From the NCBI RefSeq assembly GCF_002234675.1, contig NC_019872.2, forward strand, positions 9,440,950 through 9,504,949: DNA of 64,000 bases. The letters are read 5' to 3'. Of the stretch, positions 1-11,534 are shown piece after piece. Under the pieces are notes generated by a model that saw only the letters and a program-made list of their open reading frames with translations, made no database searches and was not told where the DNA came from. The DNA comes from Oryzias latipes. Its lineage: Eukaryota > Chordata > Actinopteri > Beloniformes > Adrianichthyidae. The position numbers and the translations under genes were made by a program. The first letter of the stretch is position 1, and every line of letters starts with the position of its first letter.

Positions 1-239
1 CTGTGCCTGTGTGAGTGTGTTGTGGTCATACTCTTTGGGGAAAATCACTGATTGAACAGCTATTTTGAGGTGATTGGTAATTAGCTTCAATATTCATATG
101 TGTGCTGCCAAGATGAAGAGCATGAAAGCAAGCTTGGAGCAAAAGAACCGAATTGGGGATGGGTGGGGGAATGAGGAATACTGCAAGTGGGGGTAAAATT
201 ATGAAAGCAAGAGTGAGGAGTAAGGCTTGCCTGACTAAA

Positions 240-242
<3 letters not shown>

Positions 243-305
<63 letters not shown>
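243..305. repeat. (AT)n microsatellite
   Basis: About 31 uninterrupted AT dinucleotides, followed by a T-rich run. Simple repeat with no coding content; likely polymorphic in length. Confidence 0.97.
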
Positions 306-308
<3 letters not shown>

Positions 309-952
309 TTTTTTTTTTATTATAAATGAGGGTTGTTTTATTAAAATATAAATCCAAATTATATGCCAAACCTGGATGTAGCATGATGAACATAATACAT
401 ATTACCGGTATACAAAGGAAGTAAACAATGTTCTGTTTTTACAACCAAGGAGTGCCTCTACATCTAAGCCGGACCTAGACCCTCACTAAGTAATAGGGCA
501 TTAGCTGACCATTATGATAAGAGCTGGAGCAATGACATTTGCATCGGCCTACATAATATCCACTTATTTGAGCTTTTTTGCCACATCTCTGAAGTATAGT
601 TAGCACATAGATAACCTGAATTTTCCGTCAGCAGCTAGAACTTAAGCTGTGAGGATGAGCAGTAGCCTAAAGTGTTTTTTTAGATGAACATTTAAAGTCC
701 ATTTGCTTTACTTCCTGCACTAACATGACCAGGACGGCTGAGAATCTTTGCTCACATATTTCATATTGGTTCATTTATGGAATGATTACCAACTTAATTT
801 AAAAAAAATAGATTTTAGTGGGACTTCAGACATTAGTTATATTTTGGACTGGTGTTTGTTGAAGGTTTTTGGGTTTTTCAGGCCTGTAGAAGGTCGTAGA
901 GAAGAGTGGCCAGTGCAAGGTTGATCCTTTTTTTTTCTTCTTTTTTTTCTCT
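306..952. other. intergenic or intronic stretch, nothing recognised
   Basis: AT-rich single-copy-looking DNA. No conserved protein segment, RNA gene or recognisable repeat end was seen on either strand. Confidence 0.5.
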
Positions 953-1290
953 AACTTGTTCTGTCTAACAACTGAGCAAACAGATTAGAGCTGAAGGCCT
1001 AAAGAGGTTATATATCTTCGAAAAACCAGAGTATAAATTTGTATAAACCCATTTTTGTTTTTTTATTATTTTTTATTCATTCGTTACATTTATTTGTTTT
1101 CTTTTTTATTTCTTTTTTTCGAACTTGTTCTGTGCAACAACTGAGCGAACAGATTAGAGCTGAAGGCCTTTTGTGTTGGACAGGTTTAATTATCACAAAA
1201 ATAGGTTATATCACTTCGAAAAACAAGTGTAAATTTGTATAAGACCCTTGAAGTTACTTTATTATTTTTTATTTATTTGTTACATTTAGT
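953..1290. repeat. two-copy near-tandem repeat
   Basis: A block beginning aacttgttctgt and running through gattagagctgaaggcct and a TTCGAAAAAC segment to a run ending gttacattta appears twice, starting at 953 and at 1122. The second copy carries a short extra segment after the aaggcct motif, so the offset grows from about 169 to about 199 bases. There is no open reading frame of note. Origin unknown. Confidence 0.75.
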
Positions 1291-1479
1291 GTGTGTGGGA
1301 AGGGAGAGGGGAAGAATGTGAGGGGGGGTGGGGGTGGAAGAGAATAAAAGGAAGAGAGGTGGAGAAAGTGGGGCATACTAGCACTGATTTGAATGACTTA
1401 ATATTTTAAGTTGTATAACAATTATACCATATCTACTTGAAAGACAAATATTACATCAAAGGTGAAATTCTGACACGAA

Positions 1480-2425
1480 GACGAGCGGAAGATATCTGTC
1501 CATCAATACACTGTGGGTTAGGAGGAGGGATGAAGCAGACAGGGAGCAGTGTGGCAGTGTGCACGTGGGGTGGACCCCGACCCAAGCAACCCAGAGATCA
1601 CCGCGCACCCAAAGCTCCACCCCCCCCTAACCCTACCCTCTACAACCCTCCTCACCCGCCATGTTATCCGACCCCTCTTCCCATACCCCCTCTAATGCCC
1701 TCCCCACTCTACGATGGGGAGGGAGAGCCCCAGAGGATCCCGATGAGCCAGCCCCCAGGTCTGTCCCACCCATGCACCCTCGCACACACACTCACAATCT
1801 TCTGGTTGCCTCCCACCCCCCATCACGGCGCAGTCGCCCCTTCCGGCCGATCGACCCCTGCGCCGCACGCCGACCACCACTACACCCGATAGGATCCCCA
1901 CAAGCCTGGCCGCCCTGAGAGGACCAGGCGGGTGAAGACCGGCCGCCCCTCCCCGACCCAACCTATGTTTGGTGGTGTGGATGTACTGTGTGTGTGCTGC
2001 AGGTAAAATAGGAGGTCTCCACTGTGGCGGGGCCCACCGCTGCCAAGTAGTAAAACCCCCAGTTCCGGGGTCCCTCTGTGTGTGGTGTGTATTTGCTCTG
2101 TGTGTGCTGCGAACATGCAGTGTGTGTGTCTAAAGTGGAAGTTAAAATTGTGGATTGGACCAGTGAAAGAGAAGCACGATGTTTCGCCGTGCCCCCCTAC
2201 ACCAGACCATCCCCACAAGGCCCTAAATGAATCAAGGTGTCTAATATGCGAGTAAAAGTGGAATGGAGGGCGGACGCCGACGGGACCCCAAAGAGAGACC
2301 CGCCAGCATGTCCCACCCATCCAATTCCCGGAGCCCTATGTGCCTATGTGCTACATTTGTTTGGGTGGGAGCGGGGAGGAGCAGGAGGAGCAGGAGGAGC
2401 AGCAGCAGTTTAAGGCTAATCTTAA
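1480..2425. other. GC-rich block of unknown origin (possible retroelement 5' region or satellite)
   Basis: Base composition changes sharply from the AT-rich surroundings to a C-rich, CpG-containing stretch with runs such as ccccccctaaccctaccc, several TGTGTGTG patches and a (GGAGCAGGA)n-like tail at about 2371-2410. Open frames on both strands here have proline, arginine and glycine composition typical of read-through of GC-rich non-coding DNA and match no family I know. It could be the 5' untranslated region of a LINE or a satellite fragment; I cannot decide. Confidence 0.45.
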
Positions 2426-4334
2426 AGGGAGCACAGGTCTGCCTTGTAGTTCCCTTGCGGCTTGTGACAAACGGAACGTAAGATTGCTGTGAATTCATAG
2501 AGCTATAGTAAGTAGCACTGACCTACGACCTCTGGGTGATTCTGTCATACGGTGCCCTTACGCCACGCTAAAGTCGTCAATAAACTATTAGTCACAACAG
2601 CTGTTACTGCTAAATACTAGCTCTCTGTGGGCAAAGAATGGGCAAACTTGTATAGGTATGCATGTGGCAAGCACCTATCGGGTGAGCAGCACTTACAACC
2701 CTCTTGCAAAGTCCACATGATTTGATAGTTATGAAAAAAAGGGACAAATCTACCTGATACGACTACGTTTCACCTACTTCACCCTTACTTTACCTTGACA
2801 GGTTGTATAATTGTTTGCCAGACCTGTTGTTTTACCGAGCGATACACAACCTTGCCATTTTGTGTGGACCAGGACCACCTTTGTGCCTAGTACAGGGTTG
2901 CACATTTTTTGCTAGACAGCCCACATCTAGCCATATTGGCATTTGTTACTAAGGCATGGGATTGGGCCCAAAATACATGTCAGTGTCCTCATAAAAGTAG
3001 ACACACAAACGTATGTGTGGGTGGACAAAGAAGATCTTCACAGGTTGGGTATTTAAAAATAATGAGCATTTTATTTTCGCCCCACACCCAAATTTGCAAG
3101 TCAAGATCTCCATTTCGATTTAAAATGTTGAGTTCACAGCAGTTTGAAAAGGGGGTCACTCTGAGAGATAACTCCTGTGAATTTTTAACTGAAACAAAGA
3201 TATTTCTCTGAATACTGCCTGGTGACCTCCAACTTCACACTTACCGCTCCACTTCTTAAGAGGCATTTCAGAATATTGATAGAACGACTTGTGAATTAAT
3301 GGGGTAGAGAGTCACTTGCAATTCAGAAACTGTTATTCGTGGTGTAATACACAAAGCCTTTAAAATGATTTATTTAGCAGGCAAAAACAGCAGATCCCTC
3401 CAAAGATGTCAGAGGTCAAAGGTTTTAGTGGAGCAGTGGTTCCTTAATACTGATGGGGGTTTTCTCTCTATGGTTAATTACAAACATGACTGTTTGTCCT
3501 TGCACTTTTGCATCCGTTCTCAAAGATGTGCTTGATTGTTAAATGAGTTTAAGAAAGTGGAATAAATAGGAAGAGGCCTTGGTTATTTCCCAAAGTGACT
3601 CAGGGTTCAGTCAGGAGAAAATGTTAAACAAATACAAAGAAGATATAAGTATATGTTTACGTTAATTGGAACAATATTTCTATAATTTATTTGATTTTTT
3701 ATTACACATATTCAAAGTGTCAGAAAACACTTTTATTCACAAATAAGAAACCTTAATATACGCATTTAGGTGTGAAGTCAACGGCCCAGTTGGAACACCT
3801 ACAGAAATGCAAAGCTCGGATGGCGTTTGGTGGCTTGGTGAGAGTGTAGCAGCCTTATTGAGAGGAGCTCAAGGGTCAAGAGGCGTTCGATAGCTCAGTG
3901 CAAACCCTGCAGTCGATTTGCAAGCGACAGCTGGCGACCTGAATTTGATTCGGGAAGACATAAGTGCCCTGTAGAGGTCATTGAGTAGTTGGGAGATCAT
4001 CTTTCCATCTTGGCTGATCAAGTATAGAACACAATTACATGCAAGCGACTGTGTTTTCCTGTGTCGTTCTTCTCCTTGTTAGGGAAAAGTCATAAGTCAG
4101 ACACCAATATTCATATTGGGTAACACTTCAAGGAAGGAAATGCATTAATCAGGCTGAGAGACCAAGTGTTTGATGGATTAGTTTTTATTGAAATTTTACA
4201 GCTCACTGGAGAAGCTGTGAGATTGATCATTTCCACATAAACTGATGAGCAGAGACGTTCTGATTTTTGCCTCCTCCACTGAATCTCAACCGTTTAACAT
4301 TCTTTCGACTACCATAACTCTTTAACTGTTGACG
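2426..4334. other. non-coding stretch, no gene recognised
   Basis: No convincing coding exon on either strand. At 3885-3960 a segment has a faint tRNA-like look (gatagctcagt, then gacctgaatttgattcggg 50 bases later), suggesting a decayed tRNA-derived SINE. The 2740-2810 segment resembles, inverted, a stretch near 41.6 kb (shared agtaagggtgaagtaggtga-like text), which hints at a dispersed repeat. If rpa1 continues to the left, this may be its intron. Confidence 0.4.
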
Positions 4335-4385
4335 CAATTCCAGATTCTAAAGCAAAGAATCTGGAATTGATTCTAAAGCAAAGAA
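4335..4385. repeat. perfect 13-bp hairpin plus short tandem duplication
   Basis: The arm caattccagattc (4335-4347) is followed by a 9-base spacer and its exact reverse complement (4357-4369). The segment gattctaaagcaaagaa is then repeated immediately (from 4343 and again from 4369). Function unknown; possibly the core of a decayed MITE. Confidence 0.7.
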
Positions 4386-5210
4386 AAGCAGCCTTGCAGC
4401 CAGATTTGCAAACCATTTTAGTGGTGAAGTTCTTTGAAATACCGTGCCGCCAGCGACAGCTCTGGTGTTAAAGGGTTAACCCACAGGTCTCTAGTAAATG
4501 GTGGTAAAAATACCAAAAGAGGCAGTGGCAATGCTGTTACTTTCTCCTAGAAGCCTTATACCTTCTCCCATCATTGGTCTTGTTTTATATTTTTGTTTAT
4601 TTGCATTGATATAAGCTTAAAAAATGATATGTGAATTACTATTATTGTTAAGTTCCTCCAATATATGCTATAAAGGTACTTGTTACAATACAGAGGGAGC
4701 TGTAAAGGAACTAGAATGGGATCAGGGCTGTAGGTGAGAAAAATGTATTGTCATGAACACAACTGCTGCTTAGAGTGAGGGTGCACACACGCACGCACGC
4801 ACACACAAAACTGTCCAATAAAGACTGGAGCCAGCAACAACAGTTAACCTCCAATCTCACTTTCTCTCTAGATCTGAAGGCTTATATAGGGGCACATCAA
4901 ATAGACTTGATTGCACCAAACTTTAGAAGAGGATTTTCAGGGATTTCTTTAAATCCTGCTGGGAGGAGCTGTGGTACAAATGAGAGAGATGTAAGTGAAA
5001 GAGGCAATGAGCCAAATTAGCAAAGTGGGACTCGTGAACAATGACTCCTTGCAGAAGCTTAAACTTAAACCCTCCGGTAAAACGAAAGTCTCCCTAGCCA
5101 CGGTACTGGGGAACACATGGTTTGTGGCATTTACTTATCTTGTTAATGACTTTAAAAAAAAAACGCAATTTAAAGCACATTCGCTAGTATAAAGTGCTGA
5201 ATCCTAATCT
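4386..5210. other. non-coding stretch with a short CA/CG repeat
   Basis: Contains a small (CGCA/CACA)n run at about 4783-4807. No gene recognised; the short open frames here have no family resemblance. Confidence 0.4.
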
Positions 5211-5289
5211 GTAAAGCTTGTTTTCAGCTCTAAAAGAACATTGCAGGAGTGTTTTATCAGGAGAACAACTAAACAGAGAGGCAGGCTCT
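5211..5289 (+). repeat. 79-bp direct repeat, copy 1
   Basis: Starts gtaaagcttgttttcagctc and ends gaggcaggctct. It recurs with only two mismatches at 6855-6933 in the same orientation. The flanks on both sides differ. Confidence 0.9.
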
Positions 5290-5896
5290 CTCGGCTAGTT
5301 GGGATCTCTTGGGTAACATGGATCAGAGGATGTAACGAGCGAAATCTGATGAACTGCTTAACACACAGCCGAGTCAAATTAGTCGGCTCTCTTCCTCACC
5401 CCTCCATCTGCACATGACTACAGGGGGAATCAGTTCTCAGCACAATATTCATAAACCCATGAACTAGAGGAGCCATCAGCCCACACACTCACCCAGCCAC
5501 AACACATGCAGACACACACCTACACACGGACAAACACAGTATACCAAGCACTCATTATCCACCCACATGCCAGTATCTTCCACTGCCGGGTTTGGCTCTG
5601 CTTTACAATAAAATCAATGTCAATGTTATGAGCATCTGGTCTTATGAAATAATTGAAACAGAGCTTATGTGGGAGAGGCTCCAAAGGTACACAGGATTTA
5701 GGCACCAGGTGTTGTAATATGAACCTGACTTAAAAAAATTAACTAGGTTTGTGCCAAAACACTTGTCTGATTGTCTCCTGAGGCAAAAAAAAACAAAAAA
5801 CTAAACTAAACTAAACCTGCTCGAAGAAGAGTCATCCAGACGATCTTCATTTACCATATTCTGTATGTTTAGGAGTCTGCTTTGAAATCTTTATTA
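5290..5896. other. non-coding stretch between the direct repeats
   Basis: Contains a CA-rich patch (about 5480-5530). No exon or repeat family recognised. Confidence 0.4.
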
Positions 5897-6444
5897 AGGG
5901 TGTATTCAGGCTTGGAAAATCCTTTGTTCCGGATCAAGTCCGCTTAACTTGTTCTGGATGGAGTCCCAAATCTTGCATTTGGTCTGTATTCAGACTGGCA
6001 TCAGGCGGACCAAAGCTTGTAAACAAAACCACCTGACTAAAAATCTCTTCGGTCATTCACCAGAAACTACGAGAAGAAAAGATGGACATGCTACGCTATA
6101 CTATTCTTATTGGGACAGTTAACTTATTAAAACTTTATATTTCAATTACTAGTTTTGATTGTGGTGAACAACACTTTTTACGATTCACTTTGGTACGGCA
6201 GAGCCGTCCTGCAAGGCGATTACTGTCAAGGAGACGTGCCGTGAGTGCTTTAACTCAGAGGATGCTAGCAACTACAGTGATGAGGATACGTCGGGTATGG
6301 AGGTAGGCTGCTAAGAAACGAACCGAGACCACCTCCAAAGATGGGTCCGAGAGCGGTTCCTGGTCCTGGACCAGAGTCCGCTTGGATGTTTTCAGACTGA
6401 AAAAAACTCTTGTTCACTCTAAATGTGTTCAGCCTAAATACACC
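5897..6444. mobile_element. non-autonomous DNA transposon, PIF/Harbinger-like candidate
   Basis: The left end reads agggtgtattcaggctt. The right end, reverse-complemented, reads ggtgtatttaggctgaac. The trinucleotide TTA flanks both sides (5894-5896 and 6445-6447), the size and preference of PIF/Harbinger target duplications. The interior of about 550 bp has no transposase-like frame. Superfamily assignment is inference from end structure. Confidence 0.55.
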
Positions 6445-6854
6445 TTATAGTTTCAGATTTAATGCTAAAAGTGGTCAATTTAATCAAATTTAAGTCGTTC
6501 TTGAACCACTTCCGCAGAGCAATGCCATTTAATTGAAAATCTAGACTGCATGGCATGAGTTGGTAGCCCAAATTTGAAGAATAAATAGCTCCATCTATTG
6601 GCCGGAATATGGAACCACACAATATTGACAAACTTTCCTGAAACAACTTTTATCCATTAAAGCAAAATGGAGAAGCTTTAACAAACAATTTTTTTCTGTT
6701 TAAACTTAAGAAGTGACAATAATATAAATTCAAAGTTTTCATAGTTAATCATTATTCACCTATTGATTTGTTATTTCACTTTCACAGTTGGCTTCTTTAG
6801 ATGCTTCTTTACACATGCTACTCAACACGTGGCTCTATTTTATATGATTATATT

Positions 6855-6933
6855 GTAAAGCTTGTTTTCAGCTCTAAAAGAACACTGCAGGAGTATTTTA
6901 TCAGGAGAACAACTAAACAGAGAGGCAGGCTCT
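6855..6933 (+). repeat. 79-bp direct repeat, copy 2
   Basis: Second copy of the block at 5211-5289, same orientation, two substitutions, 1565 bases between copies. Such a pair can be a substrate for deletion by recombination, or a trace of a short dispersed repeat. Confidence 0.9.
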
Positions 6934-7066
6934 GTTTGATTTTTTTTTCTTTTTCATTCATCAGAGTCCAGTAAAGAAATCCTGCTTAATGCTTCCACCT
7001 GATCTAAGATGATTAATGAGATTTTTTTTGAGGAGATGACTTAATATCAAACAAAGTCCTGTAGTG

Positions 7067-7936
7067 CAGTGTTTTTCAACCAGTGTGCCTAGTGTGCCGT
7101 GGGAGATGGTCAGGTGTGCCGTGGGAAATTGCCCTCATTAACTGATCTAAAAACATTTTCCATCTCGAGGATATCAGCTCTTTGTTCATCCAAACAGGCC
7201 CTGATAAAACACTGAGTAGTTAGGAATATGAAAGATCGTAAAATATTTTTTTCTTTGTGTTTATTTGATTCTATTAAAGACATTTTGATAGGAATGACGG
7301 TACCACGATTTAGCCGTAGCTTCAGACGTTTTCAGAAAAGTCCCACCCGTTCAACTGTCTCCACCAATCATTCTTGGAGACTTAGTCATATGTCATCAGT
7401 CTGACCAATCAGAAGTGGTTCAAGTCTTTACGTCCTTGTTCTTATTCTGCTCATAAAGTCTCTCAGTTCTAACAAAAATACCAGCTAAAGCTCGCCTTTA
7501 GCGGTGTAACTTTCCGCGGGATCAGGTGTCAGGCCGTGGAACAAGTGAACAAAACAATGAAGCTCAGAGACGCCATTTTGTCTGCGTTCGGCGGCTGTTT
7601 GCACTACATCTCCCATGATGCATTGGGTTAAAGTGACAACGTCTCAGCGCACAATGAATCGTCCTTGTTAAACGTCTTGAAACCACAACGAAGACACAAC
7701 AAACAGTTTTTAAATCTTTTAACTTAACTTTTATTACATCTTTTAGAAAGAACAGCTGCAACTTCCAGCTTTTTCTGCCACATTTATCCCAAAATTGCAT
7801 GTGAGATCATGGAGAGACTGTAGATCAATACAGACTATGAGTTTCTCCTTTTTTTTTTATTTTGTATGCTGGTGTGCCACTGGATTTTTGTCGAGGTTAA
7901 AGTGTGCCGTGGCTCAAAAAAGGTTGAAGAACACTG
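7067..7936. mobile_element. non-autonomous hAT transposon
   Basis: Terminal inverted repeats are cagtgtttttcaacc (left) and cagtgttcttcaacc (right, reverse-complemented). They are flanked by an 8-bp duplication, ctgtagtg versus ctatagtg (one mismatch). The subterminal text repeats gtgtgccgtggg, typical of this class of vertebrate hAT derivative. The interior has no intact transposase. TIRs starting CAGTG with 8-bp duplications are diagnostic of hAT. Confidence 0.85.
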
Positions 7937-7954
7937 CTATAGTGACACGTGGCC

Positions 7955-8125
7955 ATGAATGGGGGAGTCTTGGATGCAAAAACCTTAACCACACTCCCCT
8001 CACAGCTAGATGGCCATGGTTCAAATCCCGGCTGGGACCTTTCTATGTGGAGCTTGCATGTTGTCTTCATGCATGCCCAGGTTTTCACTGGGGATTCTGG
8101 CTTCCTCCAATAAACCAACGACATG
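7955..8125 (+). mobile_element. L2-like / SINE fragment
   Basis: Contains ggttcaaatcccggctggga followed by ctttctatgtggagcttgca and a tail with ggcttcctccaataaacc. This order is recognisable from fish L2-like LINEs and the SINEs that borrow from them. Truncated and non-coding. Confidence 0.6.
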
Positions 8126-8329
8126 TTTAGCAGATTTTATTTATTTCCAACTATGAAAAAAATAAATCACCTTTGTTTTTGCTTTCAAGTAGATATAAAT
8201 TAAGGTAATTTTGGAGCTTAAGTGGTTTGATGCATCAATAAGCATCAAGGGGTTAATCATTTTACCAGAATATTCCTAGAAACTACACCAAAATAATCAA
8301 ACCATATAAGTTTAGGATTAGACACTCAC

Positions 8330-11300
8330 TGCTTCTGTATGAGGGTCCGGGTGCTGTGGCAGATGAAGAATCTGGTTCTAAAGTAGCTGATGATTTCTTT
8401 GCTGGAGAGGACATTTGACCTACAAATCAGATCAAACGTTATAGGAAACCAGTCAAGGGTTTCAGCTTCTCTGTTTATGACGACCTGTATGCAACAAGCT
8501 TTACCATCTCTGTTGTAAGGGGTAGGATTCCCGATCCTTCCTCCAGTTTCCTCTGCTGACTGCACTACCTCCATGTCCATCACAGTCACCGCAGTCCTAG
8601 AACATATTCCGTAAGCCAGAAGAACCATGAAGTACTAAGTTAGTACTTAGTTACCTGTGTGACTTCAGAGCTTTAAACCTTTATTTGGATTACTATTATC
8701 TAGAACATGCAACAGTTTAACGGTAAAGTTGTAAAGTGCAAACGCAAGAAAACATTCAAAGTTATAAAAACATATTCAGAAAAAAATGAAGGAAAATATG
8801 AATCCTAAAACAAAAAAGTTAAAATAATATAAATAGCTTTAATAGTTTAAAGACCCACTCCAATAAAAATCATGTTTTTGGTGTTTTTAACATGGTCTTG
8901 TTGCATTTTTCTCATGGTGGAGGACATATAATACATTTCTGTGTATTTCCTTATTTAAATCATAATAAATCAGGAGCTGATTAAAAAAAAGCCGTTTAAT
9001 TAAAGCTCTCAAAGTCTCCCTGCTCCGCTCCATTCTGATGCATCCATTTGCAGACGAAAGGATCCATTGACATCTTTGTTTTTTCCGTCTGAGCTGGCAT
9101 CTGACTCTTAACTGTACGGCCGGATAGCTCTGACATTGCTCACCATTTTTGTTGCACCCTTAATGTAAAGGATGATTGGAGTGGGACTTTAAGTCCACAG
9201 CATTTTTCTGACATGCAAGTCACAGAAACAGAACAGCCAGTAAAAAATGGTTTTACCTGCCATCCGCCAATGTACTGGTTACCACCTTTTTTAGCATGCA
9301 TATACAGTGTTGGACCAACAGCTTCTGTTCTGGCAGATGATTCAACTGGGTGGTGAGCAGAAAGGCTGCACAAACAGATGAATGCACACACAAATATAAA
9401 AGTATCTCACATGGGCGACACTTTGCATTATCTCAGTGGAAGAATTTCCTGAAGCGCTTCTATAAGGATGTTTTCATAACAGGAATAGTCCCAAAGAAGT
9501 AGTCCAAATGGGAAGAGAATGCAAATACATGTTAAAACTTTTTTCTGGTTTGGTGAGCTTTCACACTAAACTGCCTGTGATAATTATGTTGTTTTAAATG
9601 CCCTCTATTGGGAGTGATATTGCTGATGTGCAAATTGTGAAAAAAGCAGGAAGACCTGCTTGCTAGCATTACATTTAGTAATACATTTCCTGACATTTTA
9701 AAACTGTCTCCCTGAATGCCGCTTTTTTTTGTTTTAAATTCTGGGCAGTTTATTTTTCTTTTCATTGTGCGATAGCCTGACATAATTTCCCTTTAACTCA
9801 ATTCTGCGAATATTTGGTTAACCCTAAAGTAAACTGAGGGTTTGGCTCTTACCAGACGTGGATTTGCATGTTTGATTCACGCCAGAGTTGCCAAATAAAT
9901 GTGCAAACCCTGGTGCAAATCAAGTCAGCCTTTGTGAAAGCACCCTTAAAATAACCTCCTGTGACAATAGTGACAGGACACTTTTATAGTTGCATTTTTG
10001 CAAGCATGCCATAACAGTTTTCTAAACAGCACAAAGTATTGTCTAAAAGTTGTTAATTTTAAATAAAAAAACTTACAAGACAGAGCGTGCTGACCGTCAC
10101 TCATCATGAGCCGGAACCTGGGTAAACCTGAGTTACTCGTCATTTGACGTATGTTCTAGAAAAATTAAAAAGGCAAAGTGGGAAAAAAAAGATTGAGGCT
10201 AAACTGTAAAGATTTGACATTTCAAAATCAGTAGCCCTAAAACTGGGCAACTGAGAATATCATTTAAAAAATTATCAGCCAGACAGATGATATATAAACT
10301 AATAATATAGCATACATATATAATATAGTATAGTATAGTGTAATGCTTTAAAAGCTCATCTAAGAACTCTTACAGCTCCTGCTTTTTCCAGTGTGTCTTA
10401 ACCATAAAAGTCAATAAATCTGTAATTTCAAGAAGCTAGCTTCCTTTTCTCGACAATATGTGCATTCTAAATCATTGTCAGGTGAATCACGCACAGCAAA
10501 ATGTCGTATTTACAATTATAGCTAAGAAAAGTTCATTTTTGAATCTTTTAGATTGCTTACAATGATAGTCAAAGAGGAAACTCTTTAGTTTTTCCAGCTA
10601 CATTAACAATTTTGACCAGTCCAACTCTCCAGACTTTTATTTGCTACTTTATGCAACTAAATTATTATTTGAATATCTTCTCCATGACACAATTACGGTA
10701 AGTTAAATTCTGGAAATGTTTTAATAAATCTCATGATGAAGCATTTTGTCATACTGTAACTATTGGTACATGTTCTTTAGATGTCTTACCAGCAGTTGAA
10801 GCAGAGGATTCTTGATAGGTAAGCCTTTATAAAGGGCCTAAACGACATATGGAGCAAAATCAAATGAACTGAATGCAGTTGTTGTTGTTTGTTCGTTTCA
10901 ATCACAAGGTCAAATTAAACAATAAACAAAATAACAGGCACAACATATCAACAACTGTAAAAAATAATTCCTTCACTACAACTTTAAAAATTAAAATGAT
11001 GTATTATGTAGCCAGTGCAACATTAACAAAACTTAATAACATGACTAAATACACACAACAGATCTAGTTAGTCCTGTAACAAAGTACTGCTCTATAGTGT
11101 ATAAATCTAACAACACAGTTTGCTAAAATCCTCAGTAATTGAAAATCACCCCCTGATAGACATGTATCTATTAAGTGATATAAATGTCCCTTTTTGGCTA
11201 GGAATCCACCTCACTGGATGTAAACAATACTAAATAAATCAAGCTCTTGTCTGAAACAGTTCACTATTTAACCGGGTAGAAATTAACCTGAGTACCACAG

Positions 11301-11534
11301 AAACTAAACCGAATACCTTTTAGTTTCATATTTGCAATTTTACAGTGCAAGCCGTATAAATATTGCTTATGTTTGTATTTTTGTTGCCATTTAAATACCG
11401 TTAGCTCCAAGTGCTAATAGCTTCTGATGTAAATATATGACGTAAAAGACTCCGAGTCAAGGAAAGGAAAACGTTATGTTAATCTACAAACGTGTACTTA
11501 CTTCAATTGCCCCTTGTGTCAATGTTATAGACAT
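8330..11534 (-). CDS. rpa1: Replication protein A 70 kDa subunit, N-terminal exons (partial)
   Basis: RPA1 is the large subunit of the RPA heterotrimer, which binds single-stranded DNA in replication, repair and checkpoint signalling in the nucleus. Six coding exons fit with GT-AG junctions and consistent phase, in transcript order: 11502-11534 (ATG at 11534-11532), 10790-10837, 10077-10155, 9257-9365, 8505-8596, 8330-8419. They encode the RPA70N OB-fold: start MSITLTQGAIE, then motifs NIRQM, LPRFRLMMSDGQHALS, FLLTTQLNHL and VTVMDMEVVQSAEE ending GNPTPYNRDG. The sixth exon is a Ser/Pro/Ala-rich linker (less certain). The DNA-binding OB folds A-C and the C4 zinc-ribbon region are not seen; they should lie to the left, in this window or beyond. 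The gene is head-to-head with smyd4, as in other vertebrates. Introns 4 and 6 onward carry transposons. Confidence 0.9.
8849..9191. mobile_element. MITE (family with 'acccactccaat' termini), copy in rpa1 intron
   Basis: Left end aaagacccactccaataaaa; right end, reverse-complemented, aaagtcccactccaatcatc. The 343-bp interior includes catcatggtggaggacat-like and ctccattctgatgcatcc segments that recur in copies at 13.1, 16.9 and 30.5 kb. It lies between the rpa1 exons at 8505-8596 and 9257-9365, only 65 bases from the latter. No coding capacity. Confidence 0.8.

Noticed and set aside
1437-2498. Several 70-150 codon frames on both strands in the GC-rich block
   Set aside because: Overlapping frames on both strands, biased composition, no domain, no splice-consistent extension.
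7564-7800. Minus-strand 78-codon frame as a possible rpa1 exon
   Set aside because: Lies wholly inside the hAT element bounded by TIRs and an 8-bp duplication and has no RPA similarity.
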